The notes under the pieces are model-generated. The model worked only from the letters and a program-made list of their open reading frames with translations. It did not search any database and was not told where the DNA came from. Made by a program: the position numbers and the translations under genes. A stretch of DNA of 64,000 nucleotides, taken from contig NZ_JAACYW010000006.1 in NCBI RefSeq assembly GCF_015356825.1, positions 46,484-110,483 of the forward strand, in the 5' to 3' direction. The first letter of the stretch is position 1. The number at the start of each line of letters is the position of its first letter. Source of the stretch: Catenulispora rubra (GTDB lineage Bacteria > Actinomycetota > Actinomycetes > Streptomycetales > Catenulisporaceae). Positions 30,205-38,199 of the stretch are shown here, one piece after another.

Positions 30205-31998
30205 CTAGGAAATGGCGAAGTCGTCCGCGTAGACGTCGCCCTGGCTGTACCAGCCGTGGACGAACACCGTCACCTTCCCGGTGGAGTCGGTCGTGAACGG
30301 CACCGACAGTTGGGTCCAGCTCGACGCCGAGGTCCAAGTGCTGGCACTGGCGCCGCCGCTGACCCCGATGAAGGCGTAGTCGCCCTGCACCCACGCGGTG
30401 AGCTTGTACGCGTGGTTCGGCGTCAGCCCGCTCACCGCCTGGTCGCACTCGCCGGTCGCGCTGCCGCTCGGCGAGACCTTCGCGGCGTGCGACCCGGAGT
30501 GCACCGGGCTGTTGACGACCGCGTCAGTGCTCTGACACGTCCAGGGGCTGAACGAGCCGGACTCGAAGCCGCCGTTGGCCACCGCGCCGCCGCCCCCGCC
30601 GCCCGGACCGGTCACCGTCAGCGTGAACGTGGCGCTGTGGCTTCCTGAGGCCGCAGTGCCGGTGACGGTGATCTGGTACGTGCCGGCCGGGGTGGTCGAG
30701 GACGTGGCCACGGTGAGCGCCGAGGTGCCGCCGGCCGTCACCGAGGTCGGGCTCAGGCTCGCGGTCGCGCCCGAGGGTGCCCCGCTCGCCGTCAGCGCGA
30801 TGCTCTGCGCGTTGCCGTTGGTGACCGCCGTGGACACCGTCGCCTTGGCGGTACCGCCCTGAGCCAGCGAGGCCGACGTCGGCGAGACGCCCACGGAGAA
30901 GTCGTTCGTCGGCGGCGGCGGAGTGCTTCCGCCGCTGGTGAACGGCTCGAAGGTGTTGCTGAAGTACCAGGTGCTCTGCGCGATGCCCGAGCAGCTGTCC
31001 GAGCCGCCGGTCCCGACGCAGCCGCCGTTGTCACGCTGCAGCGCCCAGAACGAGATCTCGGCGATGCCCATGGAGTTGGCCCAGCTCAGCACCGGCGCCG
31101 CGTCCGAGGTCTGGAACGTCTCGGCCGCGCCGTAGTCGTCGATGCCCGGCATCTCGGTGACGCCGACCATGCCCCACAGCTGCGAGGCGGACTTGCCCGG
31201 GTAGAGCGAGGCGAGCTGACCCTCAAGACCGGTGGCGGCGGTCTTGGTGTCGTTCGCCATCTGGTGCGTGGCGCCGTCGTAGTAGTCGAACGTCATGATG
31301 TTGACGACGTCGACGCGGGCGTTGTTGGAGACCGCGTTCTGCAGCACCGCCAGCCCCGAGCCGGCCAGGCCGCTCGTGGTGGTCGGCAGCGTGTAGCTGA
31401 ACTGGACGGTGCGGCCGTTCGCCGCGGTCCAGTCCTCGACCATCTTGATGGCCTTGTTGCGGCGGTCGATGCCCGCGGTGTTGGTCAGCGAGTTGTCCTC
31501 GGTGTCCAGGTCGAGCCGGGTGACGTTGTACGTCGTGATGACACTCTCGTACGCCGCGGCGATCGAGCTCACGTTGGTGCAGCTGTCCGCGATCTCGGTG
31601 CCGCCGTGGTCGGCGGCGTACCCGCCGAACGACGGGATGATGTCGCCGCCGCCGGACCGGATCGTGGCGATGGAGGACCCGTAGGTCGAGGACGAGATCG
31701 GCGTCGAGGTGTCGCCGTCCCAGTCGACCGTGCAGGAACCCGCGCTGGCGGTCTGGACGAACGCCATCGTCAGGTACTTGGCCCCGGACTGCTGGCTCAG
31801 CGTCGCCGGGTCCTGGCCGTTGTAGGCCTCGAAGTAGGGCGCGAAGACGTGCGCCGGAATGGGCGTGCCGGTCGACGCGGCCGGTACCGCCGTGGCGGCA
31901 TGGCCCGCGGCGCTCGACGCCAGCAGGGCGCCGGCGCTCGCGGCCAGCGTCGCCGCGGCGGTCGCGAGCACGCGGATATGACGGCCTGTCCGTTTCAT
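30205..31998 (-). CDS. Secreted GH18 chitinase with Ig-like and C-terminal carbohydrate-binding domains
   Basis: 597 residues, ATG at 31998. A signal peptide of about 35 residues ends near HAATA. The GH18 barrel includes VFAPYFEAYNGQDPATLSQQ and IIPSFGGYAADHGG. The catalytic strand is VTRLDLDTEDN, with the D-x-D-x-E aspartates and acid glutamate kept, and FDYYDG follows. A proline-rich linker leads to an Ig-like repeat (VSPTSASLAQGGTAKATVST), a glycine linker and a carbohydrate-binding module (NGGFESGSFSPWTCQ). It degrades chitin outside the cell. A DasR-type box overlies its promoter, so induction by chitin-derived aminosugars is likely. Confidence 0.92.
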   Translation of the reverse strand: MKRTGRHIRVLATAAATLAASAGALLASSAAGHAATAVPAASTGTPIPAHVFAPYFEAYNGQDPATLSQQSGAKYLTMAFVQTASAGSCTVDWDGDTSTPISSSTYGSSIATIRSGGGDIIPSFGGYAADHGGTEIADSCTNVSSIAAAYESVITTYNVTRLDLDTEDNSLTNTAGIDRRNKAIKMVEDWTAANGRTVQFSYTLPTTTSGLAGSGLAVLQNAVSNNARVDVVNIMTFDYYDGATHQMANDTKTAATGLEGQLASLYPGKSASQLWGMVGVTEMPGIDDYGAAETFQTSDAAPVLSWANSMGIAEISFWALQRDNGGCVGTGGSDSCSGIAQSTWYFSNTFEPFTSGGSTPPPPTNDFSVGVSPTSASLAQGGTAKATVSTAVTNGNAQSIALTASGAPSGATASLSPTSVTAGGTSALTVATSSTTPAGTYQITVTGTAASGSHSATFTLTVTGPGGGGGGAVANGGFESGSFSPWTCQSTDAVVNSPVHSGSHAAKVSPSGSATGECDQAVSGLTPNHAYKLTAWVQGDYAFIGVSGGASASTWTSASSWTQLSVPFTTDSTGKVTVFVHGWYSQGDVYADDFAIS

Positions 31999-32064
31999 GT
32001 TGCTCCCAGATGGCAGGGCGTTGAGCAGGACTGGATCTTGAAAGAGGCGGCCGCCCTGGAGGAC

Positions 32065-32093
32065 ATCATTGGACTAGACCAGAGGTCTGTCAA
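32065..32093 (-). promoter_or_regulatory. Chitinase promoter with textbook spacing
   Basis: On the minus strand TTGACA (32093-32088) and AATGAT (32070-32065) are separated by exactly 17 bases, about 70 bases before the chitinase ATG. The DasR-type box occupies the spacer, so bound repressor would block RNA polymerase. Confidence 0.65.
32068..32083 (-). promoter_or_regulatory. DasR-response element (dre)
   Basis: TCTGGTCTAGTCCAAT on the minus strand matches 13 of 16 positions of the DasR consensus ACTGGTCTAGACCACT, including the GGTCTAG core. An overlapping inverted repeat AGACC-AGA-GGTCT spans 32076-32088. DasR is the GntR-type regulator of N-acetylglucosamine and chitin use in streptomycetes; its gene is not in this window. 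Confidence 0.7.
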
Positions 32094-32220
32094 GGTTCCT
32101 AACAATTCGACTTGCCGCAGCCTGCGGCGCGGTGTTTCGGGGAGCTCGCAGGTGTTGTGAAATGCGCCGAAAAGGATGAATCAATATTCTGAGTCAGCTA
32201 TGTGGCCGTTCGACCGAGTC

Positions 32221-33108
32221 TCACACTGAGCGCAGCGCGTCCACCGCGATGCGGGCGGCGGTGCCGATGGCGGCGTCGGCGGCGGGCAGGATGGAGGCGG
32301 TGGAGGCGGCGCGGGTGAAGACGGCTACGGCGTAGCGGCCGCCGTCGGGGTACTCGATGAGGCCGGCTTCGTGGCGCAGGGTTGGCAGGGTGGCCGTCTT
32401 GCCGCTGACTCGGACGTCGTCGAATGGGAAGCCGGAGGCCATGCGGTGGGTCCAGGCCTGGAGGCCGAGCAGCGAGCGCAGCTCTTCGGCCAGGTCGCCG
32501 GTGCAGACCTCGTCGCGCCATACGGCGGCGAACAGCTCGGCCATCTGGCGGGCCGTGGAGCGGTTGGTCTGCGACGGGTTTAGGACACTGATATTCGCGA
32601 TGGCGGCGGGATCGGTCAGGTTCGGGTGGGCCCGCAGCGCGTCCCTGATGGCCGCCATGTCGTGGACCGCGATCGTGTCGGCCAGGCCGAGCTCGGCCAT
32701 GGTGCGGTTGACGACGTCGAAGCCGACCTCGCGCCACAGGGCGTCGGCGGCGGCGTTGTCGCTGACGGCGACGACAAGGGTCGCGAGGTCGCGCAAGGAC
32801 ATGCGCACGGCGTCACGCATCACGGCAATGCCCGACAAGCCTGGCGTGCGCTCGGCAGCGGGGATGTCGATCTGGCGCGTACGGTCCAGGCGGCCGGCGG
32901 CGGCTTCCCGGTACAGAGTCGCGAGCAGGCACACCTTGTGCAGACTGCTGGTCGGCGTCAGCTGCGTGGCGGCCACGGAGACCGAGGCACCGGAGTCGAT
33001 GTCCAGCGCGTGCAGTTGGCCGGTGACGCCGGCGTCGGCGAACGCGGCGTTGATGCGCGTCACGGCGCGCCGAGTAGCGGCGCTGGAAGGCGAAACGGCT
33101 TCACTCAC
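32221..33108 (-). CDS. Class A beta-lactamase-like serine hydrolase without signal peptide
   Basis: 295 residues. The three active-site motifs are in register: SSLHK with serine 55 and lysine 58, SDN at 116-118, and SGKT at 235-238. This matches the beta-lactamase2 group. The N-terminus (MSEAVSPSSAATRRAVTRIN) lacks any signal peptide, so the protein should stay in the cytoplasm, unlike true secreted beta-lactamases. It overlaps the stop of the upstream LysR gene by 4 bases. Substrate: a beta-lactam or another cyclic amide or ester; undecided. Confidence 0.85.
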   Translation of the reverse strand: MSEAVSPSSAATRRAVTRINAAFADAGVTGQLHALDIDSGASVSVAATQLTPTSSLHKVCLLATLYREAAAGRLDRTRQIDIPAAERTPGLSGIAVMRDAVRMSLRDLATLVVAVSDNAAADALWREVGFDVVNRTMAELGLADTIAVHDMAAIRDALRAHPNLTDPAAIANISVLNPSQTNRSTARQMAELFAAVWRDEVCTGDLAEELRSLLGLQAWTHRMASGFPFDDVRVSGKTATLPTLRHEAGLIEYPDGGRYAVAVFTRAASTASILPAADAAIGTAARIAVDALRSV

Positions 33109-34061
33109 AACGCGAACTCCGTTTCCGGTCGGGCGACGCGCGGACGCGGATGTTCGGCGGACGCCGCGTACATGCCGGCATGAACGCGCAGCGCGAGGTC
33201 GGCGGCCTCGGCGAAGACACGCACGGCCGGCCCGTCATGCCCCGCACGCCAGGCCGTGGACGTGCGCCAGGACAGCGGACGACCGGCCAGCGGACGCCAG
33301 GTGGTGCCGGGCTCCGGCGGCGGCTCGGGGATCAGCGCGACCAGGTCGGCCCCGGACAGGATGAGCGCGCGGGTGAATTCGAGCCCTTCGACAGTGCGGA
33401 TCGCGGTCGGCGTGAAACCGTGGCGCGCGCACGCGGTCAGCGTCTCGTCGTGCAGCGCCGGGCTGTTCGTGCGCGGCGGCATGGCCAGTCCGCGCCCCGT
33501 CAGGGCTCTGAGATCGACCTCCGGCTGGGCCGCCAGCGGATCGTCCTCACGCAGCAACACACCCAGCGGTTGATGCAGCATCGGCCCGAACGACAGCCCT
33601 GCGGCCAGACACGGATGCCGCACGATCCCCGCGTCCAACGTGCCCGCCGCCAACTCCGCAGTCTGCTCGGCCGTCGTGAGCTCGCGTAGATCGAGCTCAC
33701 TGCCGGGACTGCGCTCCTGGAACGCCGTCAGCAGCGCCGCTACCGCCGCGCCGCCGAGATGCGCCGGTACCGCGGCGCGCAACGTCCCGGCCTCGCCATC
33801 TTGTAACCGCTCTACCACCGACCGCAGCCGATCCGCAGCGTCGAGCACGGCCTCGCTCTGCGCCAGCACCAGTTGCCCGGCCGGGGTCAGCACGGCGCCG
33901 CCGCGCCCCCGGTCGAACAGCCGCACCCCGAACTCCCGCTCCAGCCGCTGGATCCGTTGCGACAGCGACGGCTGCGCCAGCCGCAGCCGGCTTGCGGCCC
34001 GCCCGAAGTGCTGTTCCTCAGCGACCACGCGGAAGTACCGGAGGTGCGCCAAGAGGTCCAT
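33105..34061 (-). CDS. LysR-family transcriptional regulator
   Basis: 318 residues. The N-terminal winged helix is AEEQHFGRAASRLRLAQPSL with SQRIQRLEREFGVRLFDR. The effector domain follows (LDAGIVRHPCLAAGLSFGPM). It is co-translated with the beta-lactamase-like gene (ATGA overlap) and divergent from a penicillin-binding protein. A LysR-type inverted repeat lies 11 bases upstream of its start (34072-34089). This suggests it senses a cell-wall or beta-lactam signal and controls both sides, by analogy with AmpR; that is inference. Confidence 0.9.
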   Translation of the reverse strand: MDLLAHLRYFRVVAEEQHFGRAASRLRLAQPSLSQRIQRLEREFGVRLFDRGRGGAVLTPAGQLVLAQSEAVLDAADRLRSVVERLQDGEAGTLRAAVPAHLGGAAVAALLTAFQERSPGSELDLRELTTAEQTAELAAGTLDAGIVRHPCLAAGLSFGPMLHQPLGVLLREDDPLAAQPEVDLRALTGRGLAMPPRTNSPALHDETLTACARHGFTPTAIRTVEGLEFTRALILSGADLVALIPEPPPEPGTTWRPLAGRPLSWRTSTAWRAGHDGPAVRVFAEAADLALRVHAGMYAASAEHPRPRVARPETEFAL

Positions 34062-34071
34062 GACATTGGAT

Positions 34072-34089
34072 CATAGCCACTTCGCTATG
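34072..34089. promoter_or_regulatory. LysR-type operator
   Basis: CATAGC (34072-34077) and GCTATG (34084-34089) are perfect inverted arms around CACTTC. This gives ATAG-N8-CTAT, which fits the T-N11-A pattern of LysR boxes. The site lies between the divergent lysR and penicillin-binding-protein genes. Confidence 0.6.
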
Positions 34090-34149
34090 GAAGTGTTTCC
34101 CATACGACTCTTGGACAGAGTCGCGAACCGCACGCTTTCCTTGCGAACT

Positions 34150-35886
34150 ATGGCAGGCATGCAACGGCGGGGACGCCGCACTTCAAGGACCGTCACCGCG
34201 GCGGTCGTCACGGCCGCGGTGGTGGCGACCGCGTCCGTGGCGCTCTGGCTGCGGTCCGACCACAACAGCAACGGCACCGGCACCTCACCGGCGGCGCAGA
34301 CCGGGCCGGGCGGCGGCGCGGTGTCATCGGGAGCGTCGGGGTCGGCGGGGGCGTCAGGATCCGGCACCGCGCCCTCGACGCCGGACGCGGTGGCGAAGGA
34401 CTTCCTGGCCGCGTGGGCGTCCGGCGACTACACCAAGGCCGGCTCCTTCACCGACAACACGACCGCCGCCGGCCCGCGGCTGCAATCGGTCATGAAGTCG
34501 CTGAACCCCAAGTCCACACAGCTCACCCTCGGATCGCAGATCCCTGCGACGGGTGCCACACCAGACCCGGCGACCCACTACAACTTCAGCGTCGTGGACA
34601 CCTTCGACGGCGGCTTGCAGTGGACCTACAACTCGATCCTCGCGGTCGTCCCGGCGAGCGGGAACGCGGGCACCCCGCTGGTCCACTGGTCCTCGGCCGT
34701 CATCAATCCGCAACTCGGCGGCGCTGCGAATCTCACCGCGACCCCGCCGGCTGCGACGGTCGTCGACGACACCGGCCTGCCGTTGCAGGCGTCGGCGCAT
34801 CCCACCCTGGGGACCGTGCTCACGCATCTGGCGACCGCCAAGCCGTCCGGCGCCCCGGCCCCGACCGCGCTCCAGATCAACTTCGTCGACGCCAACACCG
34901 GCGCGACGCTCGGCGGGACGCAGCCGGTCAACCTGGGCGCGCCGAGCGGCGGCGCCGCGTTGCAGATCACGTCGACACTCGACAACCGAGTCCAGAGCGC
35001 CGCCGAGCACGCGCTGGCCGCGTACCCGGAGTCCGGCATGGTGGTCATCAAGCCGAGTACCGGCGGCGTTCTGGCGATGGCCGGCAACTCGCAGAGCACG
35101 GCGGGCTTGGCCTATCACGCGCTGCGGGCGCCGGGTTCCACGTTCAAGGCGATCACGACGGCGGCTCTGCTCCAGGCCGGCGTCAAGCCCTCGGATTCCG
35201 CGCCGTGCCCGGCGATCGCGATCGTGGGGTCGCAGCACTACCACAACGACGAGGGCCTGAAGAACGGCTACCCGAACGCCACCCTGGCCGACGCCTTCGA
35301 GCAGTCCTGCAACACCTCCTACGTCGGCCTGCGCAACCGCCTGTCGGGCCTCGGCGCGCTGGAGAACGAGGCGAAGACGCAGTTCGGCCTGAACCAGCCG
35401 TGGGACATGGGGCTCGGCTCGGCGACGTACTGCACGGCGGGCGGCGAGCAGGTCCCCGCGGGCGACGGCCAGGAGCGGTTCGCCGCCGAGACCTTCGGCC
35501 AGGGCGACATCACGATGTGTCCGCTCACGATGGCGTCGGTGGCCGCGACGGTCGCGACCGGGACGTTCAAGCAGCCGATCCTGGTGCCGGGGCAGAAGCA
35601 GGTCGCGGCGACGCCTTTGCCCGCCGGGGTCGACAACGATCTCAAGACTCTGATGCGCGGGGTCGTCACCGATGGCACGGCCACCTCGCTGCGCGGCGTC
35701 AGCCCGACGCTCGGCGCCAAGACCGGCACGGCCGAGCGGCAGAACGGGGATCTGGACAGCTGGATGATCGCGATGGACCCGCAGCACGACATCGCCGTCG
35801 CCTGTTTGGTGCTCAACGGCGGATTCGGCAACGACAAGGCGGGTCCGGCGATCAAGGCGATGCTGAACGGGATCGGGATCGGCTGA
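34150..35886 (+). CDS. Penicillin-binding protein with NTF2-like domain (transpeptidase)
   Basis: 578 residues from the ATG at 34150 (another at 34159; neither has a strong ribosome binding site). An N-terminal signal anchor (TVTAAVVTAAVVATASVALW) is followed by a glycine/serine-rich linker and an NTF2/MecA_N-like domain (DAVAKDFLAAWASGDYTKAG). The transpeptidase domain has SxxK as GSTFK (serine 330), SxN as SCN (386) and KTG as KTGTAE (524). It is a class B-like membrane-anchored D,D-transpeptidase, about the size of PbpA-type proteins. It is divergent from the LysR/beta-lactamase-like pair and probably co-regulated. Confidence 0.9.
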   Translation: MAGMQRRGRRTSRTVTAAVVTAAVVATASVALWLRSDHNSNGTGTSPAAQTGPGGGAVSSGASGSAGASGSGTAPSTPDAVAKDFLAAWASGDYTKAGSFTDNTTAAGPRLQSVMKSLNPKSTQLTLGSQIPATGATPDPATHYNFSVVDTFDGGLQWTYNSILAVVPASGNAGTPLVHWSSAVINPQLGGAANLTATPPAATVVDDTGLPLQASAHPTLGTVLTHLATAKPSGAPAPTALQINFVDANTGATLGGTQPVNLGAPSGGAALQITSTLDNRVQSAAEHALAAYPESGMVVIKPSTGGVLAMAGNSQSTAGLAYHALRAPGSTFKAITTAALLQAGVKPSDSAPCPAIAIVGSQHYHNDEGLKNGYPNATLADAFEQSCNTSYVGLRNRLSGLGALENEAKTQFGLNQPWDMGLGSATYCTAGGEQVPAGDGQERFAAETFGQGDITMCPLTMASVAATVATGTFKQPILVPGQKQVAATPLPAGVDNDLKTLMRGVVTDGTATSLRGVSPTLGAKTGTAERQNGDLDSWMIAMDPQHDIAVACLVLNGGFGNDKAGPAIKAMLNGIGIG

Positions 35887-35960
35887 TCCGAGCGGCGCGG
35901 TCGGCGTGGTCGACGCGGCCAGCGCGATCGGCGGGGCCGGCACGGTAATACGGGCGCTGT

Positions 35961-35984
35961 CATAGGGCGGTTATCCGCCCTATG
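35961..35984. terminator. Perfect 10-bp hairpin between two plus-strand genes
   Basis: CATAGGGCGG (35961-35970) and CCGCCCTATG (35975-35984) enclose TTAT, 75 bases after the penicillin-binding protein stop. No T tract follows. It could be a terminator or a dyad operator for the hydrolase gene downstream. Confidence 0.5.
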
Positions 35985-36101
35985 CCGGGTACGGCTCTCA
36001 CGAAGGGTGAAACGCCTGGTAGCACCGTGGCTCGTGGGGTGCGCGAATTGCGAGGATCAAGGTGTCAGAACAACGCGCCACCGCATCCGAAGGAACGTCT
36101 C

Positions 36102-37388
36102 ATGCGAACTTCTCGTCTCGTCGCCGCTTCTCTGGCCGGGGCCGTCTCTTGTGGTCTCGTCGTCTCGACCACGCTCCCGGCGTCGGCTGCATCGGCCGTG
36201 TCGACCGCGTCGTCCTCGAAGCCGGCCCAGGGGGAGACGCTCAAGCTGCCCGCGCCGACCGGCCGTTACGCCACCGGCGAGTCGACCTTCCGGCTCGTCG
36301 ACAACTCGCGGTCGGACCCGTGGGTGCCGAACCAGCCCTACCGCGAGCTGATGATCAGCGTCTTCTACCCGGCCGTGCACACCGGCGGCAAGCCCTTCAC
36401 GAACCAGTTCCCGGCCGCGGCGTCCGCTCTGATCGGCGCCAGCATGGACAGCGGCAACAGCCTGCCCGCCGGGCTGGTGAACTGGGCCGCGACCAAGACG
36501 CACTCGGTGCAGGACGCCGCCATGGCGCCGGGCCACTTCCCGGTCGTGCTGTACTCGCCCGGGGCCGGGGACTCGCGTGACTCGAACATCACGTTGGTGG
36601 AGAACCTGGCGTCGCAGGGCTATGTGGTGGTCACCATCGACCACACCGGGGAAGCGCCGGGCACGGAGTTCCCGGACGGCCACGTGGTCGACAACGCACC
36701 GCTGCTTGCCGCCTTCGCCCAGGTCGGGGACGACCAGGCGGCGGCCACCGTCCTGCTCACCAAGGTGATGGACGTCCGCCTGGCCGACACCCAGCTCGTG
36801 CTGAACCGGCTGTCGAGCCTGCCGCACCGGCTGATCGCCGGGATGAACCTGAACGACATCGGGATGTTCGGGCACTCCGCCGGCGGGTTCACGGCAGCGG
36901 AGACGATGTACCACGATCCGCGGGTCAAGGCCGGCGTCAATCTGGACGGCACCTTGGAGTTCACCGAGAACCCCGACGGCACCCACCTGAGCGACGTCGC
37001 GCAGCACGGTCTGAAGCAGCCGCTCCTGCTGATGGGCAGCACCGGCCGCTACCCCAGCAGCATCCACATCGAGCCGTCGTGGGCGTCGTTCTGGCAGCAC
37101 CAGAAGGGGTGGAAGGCCGACATCACCCTGAACGACTCCCAGCACCAGTCGTTCACCGACGCCGAGCCCCTGCTGGCGCAGTTGGAGGGCAAGGTTCCGC
37201 ACTCGACGCTGACCTACGACAACGGGACCGTCGACGCGCAGCGCGCGGTGGCCGCCGACCGGGCCCTGGTGGACTCGTTCTTCGACCGGTTCCTGAAGGG
37301 CCACGACAACCACCTGCTCGACGGCCGTGGCGCGTCGCAGTACCCGATCACGTTCGTGAAGCAGACCGTGAAGCAGACCGTGAAGTAG
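36102..37388 (+). CDS. Secreted alpha/beta hydrolase, PAF-acetylhydrolase-like
   Basis: 428 residues, ATG at 36102 with AAGGA 8 bases upstream; the signal peptide ends at SASA. The strands VVLYSPGAGDSRDSNITLVE and QGYVVVTIDHTGEAPG precede the nucleophile elbow DIGMFGHSAGGFTAAE. DSQHQSFTD holds the probable catalytic histidine. The pattern matches platelet-activating-factor acetylhydrolase-like or PET-hydrolase-like lipases. It acts outside the cell on ester substrates that are not identifiable. The C-terminus ends in a direct repeat KQTVKQTVK. Confidence 0.82.
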   Translation: MRTSRLVAASLAGAVSCGLVVSTTLPASAASAVSTASSSKPAQGETLKLPAPTGRYATGESTFRLVDNSRSDPWVPNQPYRELMISVFYPAVHTGGKPFTNQFPAAASALIGASMDSGNSLPAGLVNWAATKTHSVQDAAMAPGHFPVVLYSPGAGDSRDSNITLVENLASQGYVVVTIDHTGEAPGTEFPDGHVVDNAPLLAAFAQVGDDQAAATVLLTKVMDVRLADTQLVLNRLSSLPHRLIAGMNLNDIGMFGHSAGGFTAAETMYHDPRVKAGVNLDGTLEFTENPDGTHLSDVAQHGLKQPLLLMGSTGRYPSSIHIEPSWASFWQHQKGWKADITLNDSQHQSFTDAEPLLAQLEGKVPHSTLTYDNGTVDAQRAVAADRALVDSFFDRFLKGHDNHLLDGRGASQYPITFVKQTVKQTVK

Positions 37389-37402
37389 ACCGCTCCGGCC
37401 GC

Positions 37403-38134
37403 TCAGCCGCGGTACGGAGGGTGCCCGCCCCAGCTCCATTTCGGCATCGGGGCGTCGTACTCCTTCACACCCGGCTGGGAGTTGATGACGGCGAGCCGGG
37501 TGCCCCACTCGATGTAGCCGGTGAAGGCGGCGCGGAACTCGGGGTCGTCCGGGAGGCCGACCTCGTCGGCGGCGTCCATCAGGAGGCTGACCCAGCGGCG
37601 GCGCTGCTTCTCCTGGATGCCGCGGCCGAGGTGCTGCCGGATCATGTGGCGGTAGCCGCCGTGCGAGTCCGTGTAGGTGCTGGGGCCGCCGAAGACCTCG
37701 CCGAGCCAGAGCGCGACGTGCTGCGGGTGCTCTGGGTTCATGCCGGCGAACAGGGGATGGAGCAGGTCGTCCTTCAGGACCTTGCGGTAGAAGGCCTCCG
37801 TCAGGCGCAGGAGGGCCTCTTCGCCGCCGAGCCATTCGTAGAGGCTCGGGACGGCGCCGCCGTCGCCTCGGACGGCTGTGTTCTCGTAGTGGCGCCGGTC
37901 GGTGATGTCGGCTTCGTAGGCCTTGAGGTGGTCCTCGTCCGGGGTCGCCGGAGCCTTCGTCGAGTTCCAGGTGGTGCGGAAGACGTACTGGTCGGGTTCG
38001 TCGATGCCGCGGGTCAGCTCGTAGCCGACGCATTCCGGCGTGGCGGTCAGCGCCTTGGCCGCATCGGCGTAGGCGGCCTCGAACTCGGCGGCGCGTTCGG
38101 CGGGAATGCGGTAGCGGATGTACTCGACGGTCAT
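37403..38134 (-). CDS. Fusion of antibiotic-biosynthesis-monooxygenase domain and truncated hemoglobin (group II)
   Basis: 243 residues, ATG at 38134. Residues 1-100 are a dimeric ABM fold (VEYIRYRIPAERAAEFEAAY and ECVGYELTRGIDEPDQYVFR). From about 115 a trHbO-type globin follows: YEWLGGEEALLRLTEAFYRK, LFAGMNPEHPQHVALWLGEV, then GGYRHMIRQHLGR containing the proximal histidine. It ends WSWGGHPPYRG, usual for actinobacterial globins. Such ABM-globin chimeras are known from streptomycetes. Roles proposed for the family are oxygen or NO chemistry and oxidation of aromatic substrates; none is proven here. It is monocistronic. Confidence 0.92.
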   Translation of the reverse strand: MTVEYIRYRIPAERAAEFEAAYADAAKALTATPECVGYELTRGIDEPDQYVFRTTWNSTKAPATPDEDHLKAYEADITDRRHYENTAVRGDGGAVPSLYEWLGGEEALLRLTEAFYRKVLKDDLLHPLFAGMNPEHPQHVALWLGEVFGGPSTYTDSHGGYRHMIRQHLGRGIQEKQRRRWVSLLMDAADEVGLPDDPEFRAAFTGYIEWGTRLAVINSQPGVKEYDAPMPKWSWGGHPPYRG

Positions 38135-38199
38135 GCGATCAGTTTTCCATGGCGCCTGCTTATCCGGGCGGATCCGCGGTGATGCGGGCGTCGTGAGGC

